Shown: positions 16,697-24,774 of the stretch, piece after piece | How positions within the stretch are numbered: the first letter of the stretch is position 1 | Layout: the number at the start of each line of letters is the position of its first letter | From: Anaerolineae bacterium | Lineage (GTDB): Bacteria; Chloroflexota; Anaerolineae; Aggregatilineales; Phototrophicaceae | Direction: 5' to 3' | DNA: 33,865 bases | Assembly: GCA_030950085.1 (NCBI GenBank) | Contig: JAUZRW010000176.1 | Span: forward strand, 1 to 33,865 | The notes under the pieces: model-generated | The model's database searches: none | Told to the model about the DNA's origin: nothing | What the model saw: the letters and a program-made list of their open reading frames with translations, nothing else | Translations under genes and position numbers: made by a program

Positions 16697-17049
16697 TATG
16701 AATCTTGCTCCTTGCGTTTTTGTGCCAATAATTTGCGAAAATGTTCTGTACGTGCTTTCTGCATGGGTGTATAACGGGCTTCCCATTCTTGTCGGATTTG
16801 TTCAGCTTCATCATTGACTTGCTGAATATAAGCATCCACGACCTCACGATTGGCAAGGTAATAGGCAATAATTGCGTAAATGTCTGCTAGTGAGATAGTG
16901 GGAAAACCTTCATGGATAGCTTCGGGAGATTCTCCCAGACGATAGGTGCTAATAAGAGTATGTAATGTGACCCGTGTATTGCTGATACGAATGATACCAT
17001 CATCATCATTTTGTAGAGGAACATTCATAGCAACAGGAATAGTTATCAT
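16696..17049 (-). CDS. DUF433 antitoxin
   Basis: 117 residues. The DUF433 winged-helix pattern is visible: IRISNTRVTLHTLISTYRLG followed by SPEAIHEGFPTISLADIYAI and AYYLANREVVDAYI. A Lys/Arg-rich helical extension (from about 78) would wrap the toxin. It precedes and overlaps the DUF5615 toxin gene by one base, the usual antitoxin-first order. The ATG follows GAGAGG by seven bases. It probably represses its own operon. Confidence 0.85.
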   Translation of the reverse strand: MITIPVAMNVPLQNDDDGIIRISNTRVTLHTLISTYRLGESPEAIHEGFPTISLADIYAIIAYYLANREVVDAYIQQVNDEAEQIRQEWEARYTPMQKARTEHFRKLLAQKRKEQDS

Positions 17050-17080
17050 ATGACAACCTCTCGAAAACTAATTTTCTTTA

Positions 17081-19045
17081 TTATCTTTGATTATCATCTT
17101 GTATCCTGATAATTGTCTTACCATTTTTGCTGTTATTGTTTCCTATCTTTTTGGCTTTTTGCTGGATTTCTTCTATCGCTTCGATTTCTTGTTCTACTTC
17201 GTCTTCATGGTCTAATTGCACAGGCAAGCCTTCCATCGTCATAATCGTTAGGGCATTCGTCGTAGGAGAAGAGCCTTCGCGCAAGATATAATCGAAAACC
17301 ATACGCCCCTCATCAACATGCTCACGGAAATGCAAATTACGTATCTGTGGATTGCCGTCTGCAAGCTGCGTCAGTTCAAGGTCATGGGTGGCAATTAGAC
17401 CGACACCATGCTGATTGACCAACGCTTGAATATAACTTTGGCTACCGATAAGCCGTTCACGATTATTTGTCCCTCTAAAAATTTCATCAATCACGTAGAA
17501 GAGAGGAGCATCATGGTTGGCTTGTAGAGCATCTAACAAATCGCGCAGCCGTTTTACTTCGGCATAGAAATAAGAAATGCCATCGTCTAGCGAATCAGTG
17601 ACGCGGATACAGGTAAAGAGTCGGAAAACTCGCGCAGACAATTTATCAGCATGAACAGTCCCGCCAGCATAAGCCAAAACCAGATTAACGCCTAATGTCC
17701 GCAGAAATGAACTTTTTCCTGCCATATTACTGCCTGTGATAATGACGACATCGCCTAATTTATCGAAATTGAAATCGTTGCTGACACGCTGATGATGTGG
17801 AATCAGGGGATGTGCGATAGATTTTGTGCTAAACACAGTATCGGACTCGCTAGTATGCAGATGTGGCACAGTTGTATCAGGGTTGAGATAGGCATGGTTC
17901 GCTAATGCGTTCAATGCCTCGACTTCATGCCAAACATCTAACCACTGTGGCATTGATTCGGTTAAAATCTGTTTTTGCTGCTGCAAACGCCGCAAGAAGA
18001 ATAAATCCCACGGCACAATCGCATTGAGGGTTATCCACAAGAGGGGATTACCGCGCAAATTGGATGCGGCTAATGTCCGCAATAATTGGCGAATATGCCC
18101 TGACGGACGTTCTTCTAGCAAGGGCTGACACAACTTACGAAGATGGGGGGTCTTCTCGTAAGAATAACTTTCCAGATGCTTCATGATGGCTTGCAAGCGT
18201 GTGAGGGCATCGGCGATTTGCTGACCATCGGCTGTCAGTGAGCCGATTAATCCAGCACGACTGATATAGTACAAAGCATAAATCACCCATACCGCACTTG
18301 ACCATCCCGACGGAAACAACCCAAATTGGCTCAATCCGAATAAGACAAAGTTCAATGCCGCTAAAATACCCAAAATCCACAATGCACGATTGACCTTGCC
18401 GTCCTCAACATCAGTTTCAAGCCAGCCGCGCAACATGCCAGCATCTAAGGGCTTACGAATAGTTGCTGAAGAGAGTCGTGCCGCGAGTATCAACTTATCA
18501 CGGAAGGTCGGGCGTGGAATAATCTCTTGCACCAATACCTGACGTTGTTGAATCACCTGAAAACTCGGTGTGTTATTAATCAACCATGACCGCAGGCGAT
18601 GTGTGCCATGATGCGATGTTGCCGTATTGAGCAAGCGCAGCAAATTGCGTAAATCGAGGTCAACTTCTAGGGGATGCAAAGCGGCTTCAATCGTTGTTTC
18701 GGGGATATGCTGCCAATCCAATGTTTGACGGGCGCGATGCTCTTGTTTTAGTGTGCGCCAGACTTTATGCCGCGCAATACTCTTTTCGACGCGCCGATGA
18801 ATCACAACCAGTCCAATGAATCCAATGATGGTCGTGATGAGTGTTAGCGCAAAGAGCCATGTAAAATTCGTGAATAGCAAGATAAACGAAGAGATTCCAC
18901 CACCGAAGACTACCAGCGCACGCCAATTGGCTATGCGGTCACTGACACTATCGACTTGCTTGATGCGTTCTGATAGACGTTCGATTTGTTGGCTATAGTT
19001 TGCTTCACGAGGTTGTTGGCGCATGTTCGTTTTTATTCCGTCCAT
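17081..19045 (-). CDS. Membrane-anchored MutS-like ATPase
   Basis: 654 residues. Only the core and ATPase parts of MutS are present: Walker A GSNMAGKSS at 438-446, then a D-S-L-D-D-G-I-S-Y-F-Y-A-E signature, Walker B LFYVIDEIFRGTN, and the THD switch. The mismatch-binding domain I is absent. Two N-terminal hydrophobic stretches (about 43-83) and further ones around 220-265 suggest membrane anchoring. The central helical lever/clamp region is retained. The C-terminus is a charged, coiled-coil-like tail ending in a Lys/Asn-rich stretch. Such MutS-related proteins without domain I are known but poorly understood. No mutL lies nearby. Starts at either of two ATGs (19045 or 19024) are possible. 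The DUF433 ATG lies 31 nt downstream of its stop. Confidence 0.85.
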   Translation of the reverse strand: MDGIKTNMRQQPREANYSQQIERLSERIKQVDSVSDRIANWRALVVFGGGISSFILLFTNFTWLFALTLITTIIGFIGLVVIHRRVEKSIARHKVWRTLKQEHRARQTLDWQHIPETTIEAALHPLEVDLDLRNLLRLLNTATSHHGTHRLRSWLINNTPSFQVIQQRQVLVQEIIPRPTFRDKLILAARLSSATIRKPLDAGMLRGWLETDVEDGKVNRALWILGILAALNFVLFGLSQFGLFPSGWSSAVWVIYALYYISRAGLIGSLTADGQQIADALTRLQAIMKHLESYSYEKTPHLRKLCQPLLEERPSGHIRQLLRTLAASNLRGNPLLWITLNAIVPWDLFFLRRLQQQKQILTESMPQWLDVWHEVEALNALANHAYLNPDTTVPHLHTSESDTVFSTKSIAHPLIPHHQRVSNDFNFDKLGDVVIITGSNMAGKSSFLRTLGVNLVLAYAGGTVHADKLSARVFRLFTCIRVTDSLDDGISYFYAEVKRLRDLLDALQANHDAPLFYVIDEIFRGTNNRERLIGSQSYIQALVNQHGVGLIATHDLELTQLADGNPQIRNLHFREHVDEGRMVFDYILREGSSPTTNALTIMTMEGLPVQLDHEDEVEQEIEAIEEIQQKAKKIGNNNSKNGKTIIRIQDDNQR

Positions 19046-19153
19046 TCAATGTTACTTCAGTGTAGCAGAAATTCGCGCAAAATTCGGCATGATTTTAGAA
19101 ACACACGAGGTAGAGTATGATTTTGAATAAGATGCGTTGTGTTCAAAAGATAA

Positions 19154-19197
19154 TTGAACCGCCAAGACGCAAAAGCGCCAAAATGCCAAGAAAATCT
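19154..19197. repeat. Family B repeat, copy 3
   Basis: ttgaaccgccaagacgcaaa followed by agcgccaaaatgccaagaaaatct. It lies directly before the ribosome-binding site of the DUF2283 gene and creates a false upstream extension of that reading frame. The reverse complement of the 31720-31755 copy aligns with it. Confidence 0.55.
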
Positions 19198-19213
19198 AAA
19201 AAAAGGTGACATA

Positions 19214-19510
19214 ATGCACATTAAATATCATCCTGATATTGATGCACTGTATATTGGCTTAAATGAACGGGTGAAGTCAAAAACTCGGCAAATCACGGAT
19301 AGCATTGTCCTTGATTTTGATGTTGACGATAAGCTAATTGGTATTGAAATTTTGGCTGCCAGTGAGTCCGTTGCTGACCCTGTAGCTATTGCTCATGAAA
19401 TTTTGTCCGAAGCATCTGAACGCCCAGACCCAGAAGCCATTCGTGCCGGACGGCGTGCAATGGCAGCAGCCCGTAAAGCGAAACACAGCGAGAAATCAAA
19501 GTCGTCATAA
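19214..19510 (+). CDS. DUF2283 family protein
   Basis: 98 residues. The opening MHIKYHPDIDALYIGLNERV and the following DSIVLDFDVDDKLIGIEIL are the DUF2283 pattern (two short strands, a helix, then a beta hairpin with 'D-x-x-G-x-x-V/I-G-I-E-I-L'). A basic, Ala/Arg/Lys-rich tail of about 30 residues follows and may bind nucleic acid. I chose the ATG behind AAAAGGTGA; an upstream ATG belongs to a dispersed repeat. DUF2283 genes are often found beside small toxin-like genes, but none is next to this one; the next gene is an AlbA_2-type protein 96 nt later. Confidence 0.8.
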   Translation: MHIKYHPDIDALYIGLNERVKSKTRQITDSIVLDFDVDDKLIGIEILAASESVADPVAIAHEILSEASERPDPEAIRAGRRAMAAARKAKHSEKSKSS

Positions 19511-19606
19511 GATAATTTCAAAAAAATAACACAGGATTGAGAAAATGGGGGTATAATAAGTGGCAATGGTACGCTAGACACGAAAAATACGATGACTTAG
19601 AATATC

Positions 19607-20617
19607 ATGCCTCTCGAAAATCCCCAAATTATTGCATTATGGACAGAAGATGACCTGCTGGATATTCCACCTGCTGAAACCGACGATTACGAATTTAAGT
19701 CGAGTCTCATCAGAAAAAGTAGTCATTACCGAACAGACTTGCGGAATAAAATCGTCAAGACAGCGTCTGCTTTCTGGAATACGGGCGGTGGGATTTTGCT
19801 GGTCGGTGTCGATGATAAGGGACAGGTCGATGGCGGCATCCCGATGACAATGGGCAAGCAAAAAATTCGGGATTGGGTGGATACGGTACTAACCTCTGTT
19901 ACGCCTGTTGGTCCCTATGAAGTCCGCACGATTGAAGCGTCAAAAGACGATTCCCGTATTGAAGCTGATTGTGTTGTACTCGTGGTTGCCTTTGGTGAAA
20001 GTTTCGATTTGCCGCATATGGCACCTGATAAACGCTATTATGTGCGTGCTGGGGCGCATTCTAATCCGGCTAATCATTATCTGGTGGAGGCAATTCGGGC
20101 GCGGCGTGGCTTGCGTCGTCCGATGTTACGGGCATTGCTGCGCGAGAATCCACAAAAAGCAGGCGTGGTTGAACTTGCTATCGTTGCCGTGAACGACCTT
20201 CCAGCATTAAATGTCTCGATTAATTTTCAACCGATTCCAACGCATTTACAAGAACAAATGCCAAGCCGCTTGCCTCTCATTGTCCCCTTGATTGACCGTA
20301 ACTATCCCTTCCGCATGGATATTGCGACTCTGCGGCGCTTGAGTTATTGGTTGGGAGATGACCCCTTTGAAGTGATTTTGCAGTATGAAGGGGTGCGCGG
20401 GACACGTTTTGAAGAGCAGCAGCCGATTGACCATCATCGCAGTGTGGGACCCGCAGAGATTCGCCTCAGCAATGGCAAAGCGCCAGAGAAAATGTTCATC
20501 AAACTCTATAAGCAAATTAGCCGCCTCAATAGCAATATTGAGCAGGCTGTCAATGGTCACGATGAAGATAGTGATGAAATCGACACTGAAATAGACAATG
20601 CTGAATGGGAGGTATAA
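19607..20617 (+). CDS. AlbA_2/Schlafen-like DNA-binding-domain protein
   Basis: 336 residues. The N-terminal 170 residues form an AlbA_2 (Schlafen-type, formerly AAA_4) domain: the E29-F-K31 strand (DDYEFKSSL), the helix-turn ASAFWNTGGGILLVGVDDKG at 53-72, then KIRDWVDTVL and YYVRAGAHSNPA. The C-terminal 165 residues are a domain I do not recognise (MDIATLRRLSYWLGDDPFEV). Proteins of this family bind nucleic acid or act as tRNA/RNA nucleases in some defence systems; here only the domain is certain. Its stop overlaps the ATG of the small membrane protein (TAATG), so the two are coupled. Confidence 0.78.
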   Translation: MPLENPQIIALWTEDDLLDIPPAETDDYEFKSSLIRKSSHYRTDLRNKIVKTASAFWNTGGGILLVGVDDKGQVDGGIPMTMGKQKIRDWVDTVLTSVTPVGPYEVRTIEASKDDSRIEADCVVLVVAFGESFDLPHMAPDKRYYVRAGAHSNPANHYLVEAIRARRGLRRPMLRALLRENPQKAGVVELAIVAVNDLPALNVSINFQPIPTHLQEQMPSRLPLIVPLIDRNYPFRMDIATLRRLSYWLGDDPFEVILQYEGVRGTRFEEQQPIDHHRSVGPAEIRLSNGKAPEKMFIKLYKQISRLNSNIEQAVNGHDEDSDEIDTEIDNAEWEV

Positions 20618-20982
20618 TGTTACTTTTTACCATCAAGTTTGTTCACTCACTTATTCTGGTCTATATGCTGGGTTGTCTCTATCTCGTATGGCAATATGGA
20701 CTGACGGGCTTCTATAAACGGTGGATGCCGCTTGCCTTAGCGTCGGTTGCGCTGGAAGGGGCGGTGTTTTTTGGTTATGGCATGAAGTGTCCCTTAACAG
20801 AGTGGGCGCTTGCACTCGGCGATAAGACAGGGAGCGATTTGCTGATGGATATTCTGTTTGAACAACCTGTGAATATCATACCGAGTTATATCACTTTTTT
20901 TGTGGTAGGATTATGTGTTGCAGGATGGCGTTTCTGGCAAGAACAGAAACCGCTCAATTATGCAGAACAAAGAGCGTCGTAG
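20617..20982 (+). CDS. Small membrane protein (three to four helices)
   Basis: 121 residues when started at the ATG four bases after GGGAGG, which overlaps the AlbA_2 stop. Hydrophobic helices lie at about residues 4-26, 37-56 and 88-107, with a conserved-looking GYGMKCPLTEWALALG loop reminiscent of DUF2784-type proteins. The function is unknown. Translational coupling suggests it works with the AlbA_2 protein, perhaps as a membrane partner. The TAG stop is part of a family A palindrome. Confidence 0.7.
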   Translation: MLLFTIKFVHSLILVYMLGCLYLVWQYGLTGFYKRWMPLALASVALEGAVFFGYGMKCPLTEWALALGDKTGSDLLMDILFEQPVNIIPSYITFFVVGLCVAGWRFWQEQKPLNYAEQRAS

Positions 20983-21002
20983 GGGCATGATGTATCATGT
21001 CC
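20979..21002 (+). repeat. Family A palindrome, copy 5
   Basis: GTAG then GGGCATGA, loop TGTA, TCATGTCC (one G-T pair). The TAG of its leading GTAG is the stop codon of the upstream membrane-protein gene. Confidence 0.65.
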
Positions 21003-21044
21003 AAAATGTCTATAAAACGAAGAAAATAAGGTCGAATTATCCCC

Positions 21045-22499
21045 TTGAATCCAACAATCAACTTTGACGATTTACTGACTTATCTCGAAAGTGAAACGCT
21101 TCAAGAAAGACAACACGCCGCGATAGAACTCTCGCGCATCAAAGACGAAACAATTATTCCGCCTTTATTAGATGCTCTCAATGATTGCGATAGTACGGTG
21201 CGAGCAAATGCGGCGGCAGGCTTAGGACTCAATGAAGCGAAACAAGCAGTTGAAGCACTGATTACATTGCTGCAAGATAGTGACGATATTGTGCGCGAAC
21301 GAGCAGCGACAGCATTGGCACAAATTGGCGATGAGCGTTCGATTGACCCACTGATTGATGCCCTTGATGATAGCAATACATGGACGCGCAATCGTATTAT
21401 TTATGTCTTAGGCGCGAGTAAGAATCCGCGTGCTGTCGAACCCTTGATTGTGCAACTCGATAGCGAAAATCCTTCGACACAAGGCGTAGCAGCATGGGCA
21501 TTGGGCGCGATTGGTGATAAGCGTGCCAAAGACCCTCTCATTGGCTTGCTTCAAGACCCTGATTTTAGTGTGCGTGGCAATGCAGCATGGGCATTAGGTG
21601 AATTGGCAGACGAAAACTTGATTCCGACACTGCTTCCACTCTTAAACGATACATCGCCAGAAGTACGCGGAAAAACATGCTGGGCATTGGGCAATATCGG
21701 CGAAGTCACAAGCCATACAGAAATGGTCAAAGCACTGATTCCCTTGTTAGATGATTATGCCGAAATCCCGAATAGTTCTGCCCATATTTTCGTGTGCCAA
21801 TATGCCGCCGAAGCCCTCTCGCAGATTGGCACAGATGCAGCGAATAGCGCTATCGACACATGGAAACCAATCGCCCGTGAGAAATTACTGCCGCGCCGAA
21901 TCCAAGATTTAATACGTGCTTTCCGCCATAAAGACCTTGAAACTCGCCAATCCGCTATCAGTCAATTGGTGGAAATCGGGGCTGCTGCGCTAGATGCACT
22001 GGTCGAAGCCTTGCAATCATCCGATGATGCCCGTATCCGACAAGGTAGCGCGCAGACACTCGGCTTATTAGAAGATAAAGGCGCTGTTCGTCCTCTCATA
22101 ATGGCATTGGCTGACCCTGATATTGGCGTGTGGAGTCAAGCAGTAGCGGCACTCGCAAAACTTGGCAAAATGGCAGAAAAACCATTGCGTCCGCTATTGA
22201 CTAGCAAAGAAACACGGGTGAAACAAGGGGTGGCAATTGCGCTGTGGCGGATTAAGCGCGAGAAAAAAGCCTTTCCTGTACTGTTACAAGCACTCCAAGA
22301 TGAAGAATTGGTTGTGCGAGGGAGTGCCATTAGCAGTTTATGGATGCAACCTGATGAACGGGCAGTGGCGACTTTGCAAATTCGCTTGCAGCAGGAAGAA
22401 GGCATGATGGCGAAGTATATTTTACAGGCATTGCAAACTATCGGCACACCAACAGCACAGGCGACTATCGCGCACTGGTTAGCGAGTCAAGGGGATTGA
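21045..22499 (+). CDS. HEAT-repeat protein
   Basis: 484 residues made almost wholly of HEAT / PBS-lyase-type repeats (about 13-14 of 31 residues), with repeated units such as PLIDALDDSNTWTRNRIIYV, VRGNAAWALGELADENLIPT and RQGSAQTLGLLEDKGAVRPL. These stack into a curved helical scaffold for protein binding; the phycobilin-lyase role is not implied. The frame begins at TTG (21045), as no ATG or GTG precedes the first repeat; AAGG lies about 13 bases before it. It follows the AlbA_2 and membrane protein genes by 62 nt. Its stop is immediately followed by the complement of the endonuclease stop on the other strand, with no base between. Confidence 0.88.
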   Translation: MNPTINFDDLLTYLESETLQERQHAAIELSRIKDETIIPPLLDALNDCDSTVRANAAAGLGLNEAKQAVEALITLLQDSDDIVRERAATALAQIGDERSIDPLIDALDDSNTWTRNRIIYVLGASKNPRAVEPLIVQLDSENPSTQGVAAWALGAIGDKRAKDPLIGLLQDPDFSVRGNAAWALGELADENLIPTLLPLLNDTSPEVRGKTCWALGNIGEVTSHTEMVKALIPLLDDYAEIPNSSAHIFVCQYAAEALSQIGTDAANSAIDTWKPIAREKLLPRRIQDLIRAFRHKDLETRQSAISQLVEIGAAALDALVEALQSSDDARIRQGSAQTLGLLEDKGAVRPLIMALADPDIGVWSQAVAALAKLGKMAEKPLRPLLTSKETRVKQGVAIALWRIKREKKAFPVLLQALQDEELVVRGSAISSLWMQPDERAVATLQIRLQQEEGMMAKYILQALQTIGTPTAQATIAHWLASQGD

Positions 22500-23609
22500 T
22501 TATTCTTTGAGCAGACTGAGCCATTTATCGACGTGTACCTTTTTGATGTCTGTACCTTTTTCATAATCCTGAATCAGATTTTGAGTGTAAAGTTGGATAA
22601 ATTCGCCTGTGTTATCAATGAGACGCAAATAGTATTTGACAGAACTTATCAGTCCATTGACAATGACTTCACAACCATGTTCATGATAAATTTGCTTGAT
22701 AAATTTTGAGACATTTTCTGCATCTTCAGTGTCGGGAGAATGAGTGGTCAGCAAGTAAAAACGATTTAGCGGATGCGATTTTATCTTCTCATAAGCAACC
22801 CGTACCATAGATGATGTAATTGGTTTACCATGTTTCACTTCAACAACTTCAAAAAAGCCCCCTTCTAGGTCTGTTATTTCAATATCCCCAAGACTATCCG
22901 ATTTGCTATCTGATGTTGTATGGCTCTTGAGTGGTAATAGTCGTTTCTGTGCAAAGCGAGGATGCCCTATCAGCAAGTTATACAGAGAGTAGATAGCAAT
23001 AACAGGCAAGCGAGATGCTCCTGAACCTGTATAGTCGCCAAAGAAATGCTGTTCAAGCATGTTAACCACATCAAGAATGGTTAATTCTGTTCTATCTCGG
23101 AACGAAGGTGCGATAATAACCTGTTCTTTTTGGTATTCAAGCAATAGTGCCAAAATAGTCACAAGATATTCCAACGGGTCGGCTTGATTAACTTCTACAT
23201 CGTTCAAAATCTCTAGGAAGGCTCGCTTCACATCCCGATTGCGTATTTTGCCGGGAAAATCAAATGTGAAAGCATGTACCTGCTCCAAAGAACGTGTTAA
23301 CCATCCACTCTCTGCTATCGCATAGCGTGTGAAAAATTCTTGCAAGAAAGGTGTTACATAATTCGTATCATAGCTTCTCCCTGAATAACCGTCAGATAAC
23401 TCAACTTTATGCTGACGAATATCTTGATTCGGGTTGTCAATCTTCTTTGTAAGTGAGGTGATAACAACTGTCAGCACAGCCTTCTGAGTTTCAGCGTTTG
23501 AGACTATCATTTGACACCAATCCAATTGCCCACTTTTGAGCGTGACAATTGTTTTTTGTTGTGCATTTTGATATGCAGATTTTAGGATTTCGGTAGCGGA
23601 TGTCATCAT
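22500..23609 (-). CDS. Type II restriction endonuclease, probably SacI-like
   Basis: 369 residues. The overall layout (N-terminal helical domain with LSDGYSGRSYDTNYVTPFLQ and ESGWLTRSLEQ, then a nuclease core) matches, from memory, the RE_SacI group. The PD-(D/E)XK core is D242 (SLGDIEITDL), with E257-V-K259 in FFEVVEVKHGKPITSSMV. The ATG lies one base after the methyltransferase stop, so the pair is one operon. GC is visibly low in sampled lines. It would cleave DNA lacking the cognate methylation. The family assignment is moderate; the methyltransferase partnership and the catalytic motif are well supported. Confidence 0.8.
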   Translation of the reverse strand: MMTSATEILKSAYQNAQQKTIVTLKSGQLDWCQMIVSNAETQKAVLTVVITSLTKKIDNPNQDIRQHKVELSDGYSGRSYDTNYVTPFLQEFFTRYAIAESGWLTRSLEQVHAFTFDFPGKIRNRDVKRAFLEILNDVEVNQADPLEYLVTILALLLEYQKEQVIIAPSFRDRTELTILDVVNMLEQHFFGDYTGSGASRLPVIAIYSLYNLLIGHPRFAQKRLLPLKSHTTSDSKSDSLGDIEITDLEGGFFEVVEVKHGKPITSSMVRVAYEKIKSHPLNRFYLLTTHSPDTEDAENVSKFIKQIYHEHGCEVIVNGLISSVKYYLRLIDNTGEFIQLYTQNLIQDYEKGTDIKKVHVDKWLSLLKE

Positions 23610-23610
23610 A

Positions 23611-24609
23611 TTAGAAAAGCTGTGGTTGAACAGGTTGCAAGTCAGCTAAACGGTCTTGTGCTTGTTGGCAATAATCAGGATTCAGTTCAAAACCGATGTA
23701 ACGCCGATTCAGCATTTTACAAGCAACAGCCGTTGAACCCGAACCGATGAAGGGGTCAAGCACAATATCATTCTCTTTCGTTAATAGATGCAAAAATTCA
23801 ACAATCAACTTTGCTGGATACACTGCCGGATGTTTCATGCCTTTAATCGATTCGACAGCCATTGTTAGCGCATCTTTTTTAAGTGGGTTGCCATGAATAC
23901 GAATGATTGTGAAACCATTTGTTTCGAGCTGTATTTGCCGTCCTCCGGCTTGCCCACCAAAAGGCTCTGAGTGTATGCCGCGAATTTTCATGCGGAAACT
24001 TTCGATTTTGCCCAATTTAACTTCTTGTATTACAGTCAATAATTCTTGGCGAGCATGTTGTTTTTGTTCAGGCGCTAAATCCGATTCTTCAATGAGTTTA
24101 TAATAGCCTTGTCCTATTTTTGAGGAAGGTTTTGGCTTCTTGCTTATGGTGTCGGGCTGCAGGAAAGCATCCATGTTGTAGTAATAATCATTAGATTTTA
24201 CAAAATGAAAAAAAGGTTCTGTACTACTCACTAAACGTCTTTTATATTGGCGCGGTGTCGGATTACTCTTGACCCATGTAATCGCATTGACCAGCTTTAC
24301 GGGATAGGTTTCTGTGACTTGGATAGCAAAACGGTATGGGACTAACAATAAACTGCTATTTTCATATTTATCGCCAAGATTGAAAACAATATTCCCATCC
24401 TCTCGTAAGATGCGGATACAATCTTCAAAGAGTGTCAGTAATTTTTCGAGATAATGTTCTAATTGGTCTTCGTTTCCCATTCCCCCACCATAATCACGTT
24501 GCTGATAATACGGAGGCGATGTCATGATGAGGTTGATACTCTTATCTGGTATAGTTTTGATGAGGTCAAAGCAATCACCACAAATAATATTATCCAACGG
24601 CAAATTCAT
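23611..24609 (-). CDS. Beta-class DNA methyltransferase (second R-M pair)
   Basis: 332 residues. Motif IV TSPPY lies at 30-34 and AdoMet motif I DPFIGSGST at 285-293, again in beta-class order. The central part contains GIHSEPFGGQAGGRQIQLET (about 211-230), a target-recognition-like stretch. TSPPY favours N4-cytosine or N6-adenine; which one cannot be told. Its product protects against the endonuclease immediately downstream. AAAGG lies seven bases before the ATG. It is divergent from a PLP enzyme gene. Its architecture differs from the first R-M methyltransferase, so the two modules are of independent origin. Confidence 0.9.
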   Translation of the reverse strand: MNLPLDNIICGDCFDLIKTIPDKSINLIMTSPPYYQQRDYGGGMGNEDQLEHYLEKLLTLFEDCIRILREDGNIVFNLGDKYENSSLLLVPYRFAIQVTETYPVKLVNAITWVKSNPTPRQYKRRLVSSTEPFFHFVKSNDYYYNMDAFLQPDTISKKPKPSSKIGQGYYKLIEESDLAPEQKQHARQELLTVIQEVKLGKIESFRMKIRGIHSEPFGGQAGGRQIQLETNGFTIIRIHGNPLKKDALTMAVESIKGMKHPAVYPAKLIVEFLHLLTKENDIVLDPFIGSGSTAVACKMLNRRYIGFELNPDYCQQAQDRLADLQPVQPQLF

Positions 24610-24774
24610 CGAAAAACCTTTTATAGACCTTTTGTGCTATTGCTTGCCTATTATGGTTGAAAACATAGGATACAGCAAGTTTCTTATCGGCACATCGGAT
24701 ATGTTGGACTATGAAACTGTCGCATGATAGATGGTAATATCAACGCAATCAGTTACTTGCAACGGAGACAGCGC

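Noticed and set aside
16697-16786. Longer N-terminus for the DUF5615 protein
   Set aside because: It lies wholly inside DUF433 in another frame, and the family begins with the MRFAADEN strand at the overlapping ATG.
19154-19213. Upstream extension of the DUF2283 gene by 20 codons
   Set aside because: The extension is encoded by a dispersed family B repeat; the ATG at 19214 has a proper Shine-Dalgarno sequence and starts the family pattern.
24724-24774. 17-codon upstream extension of the PLP enzyme
   Set aside because: No Shine-Dalgarno sequence before the earlier ATG, whereas CGGAGA precedes the ATG at 24775, where family similarity begins.
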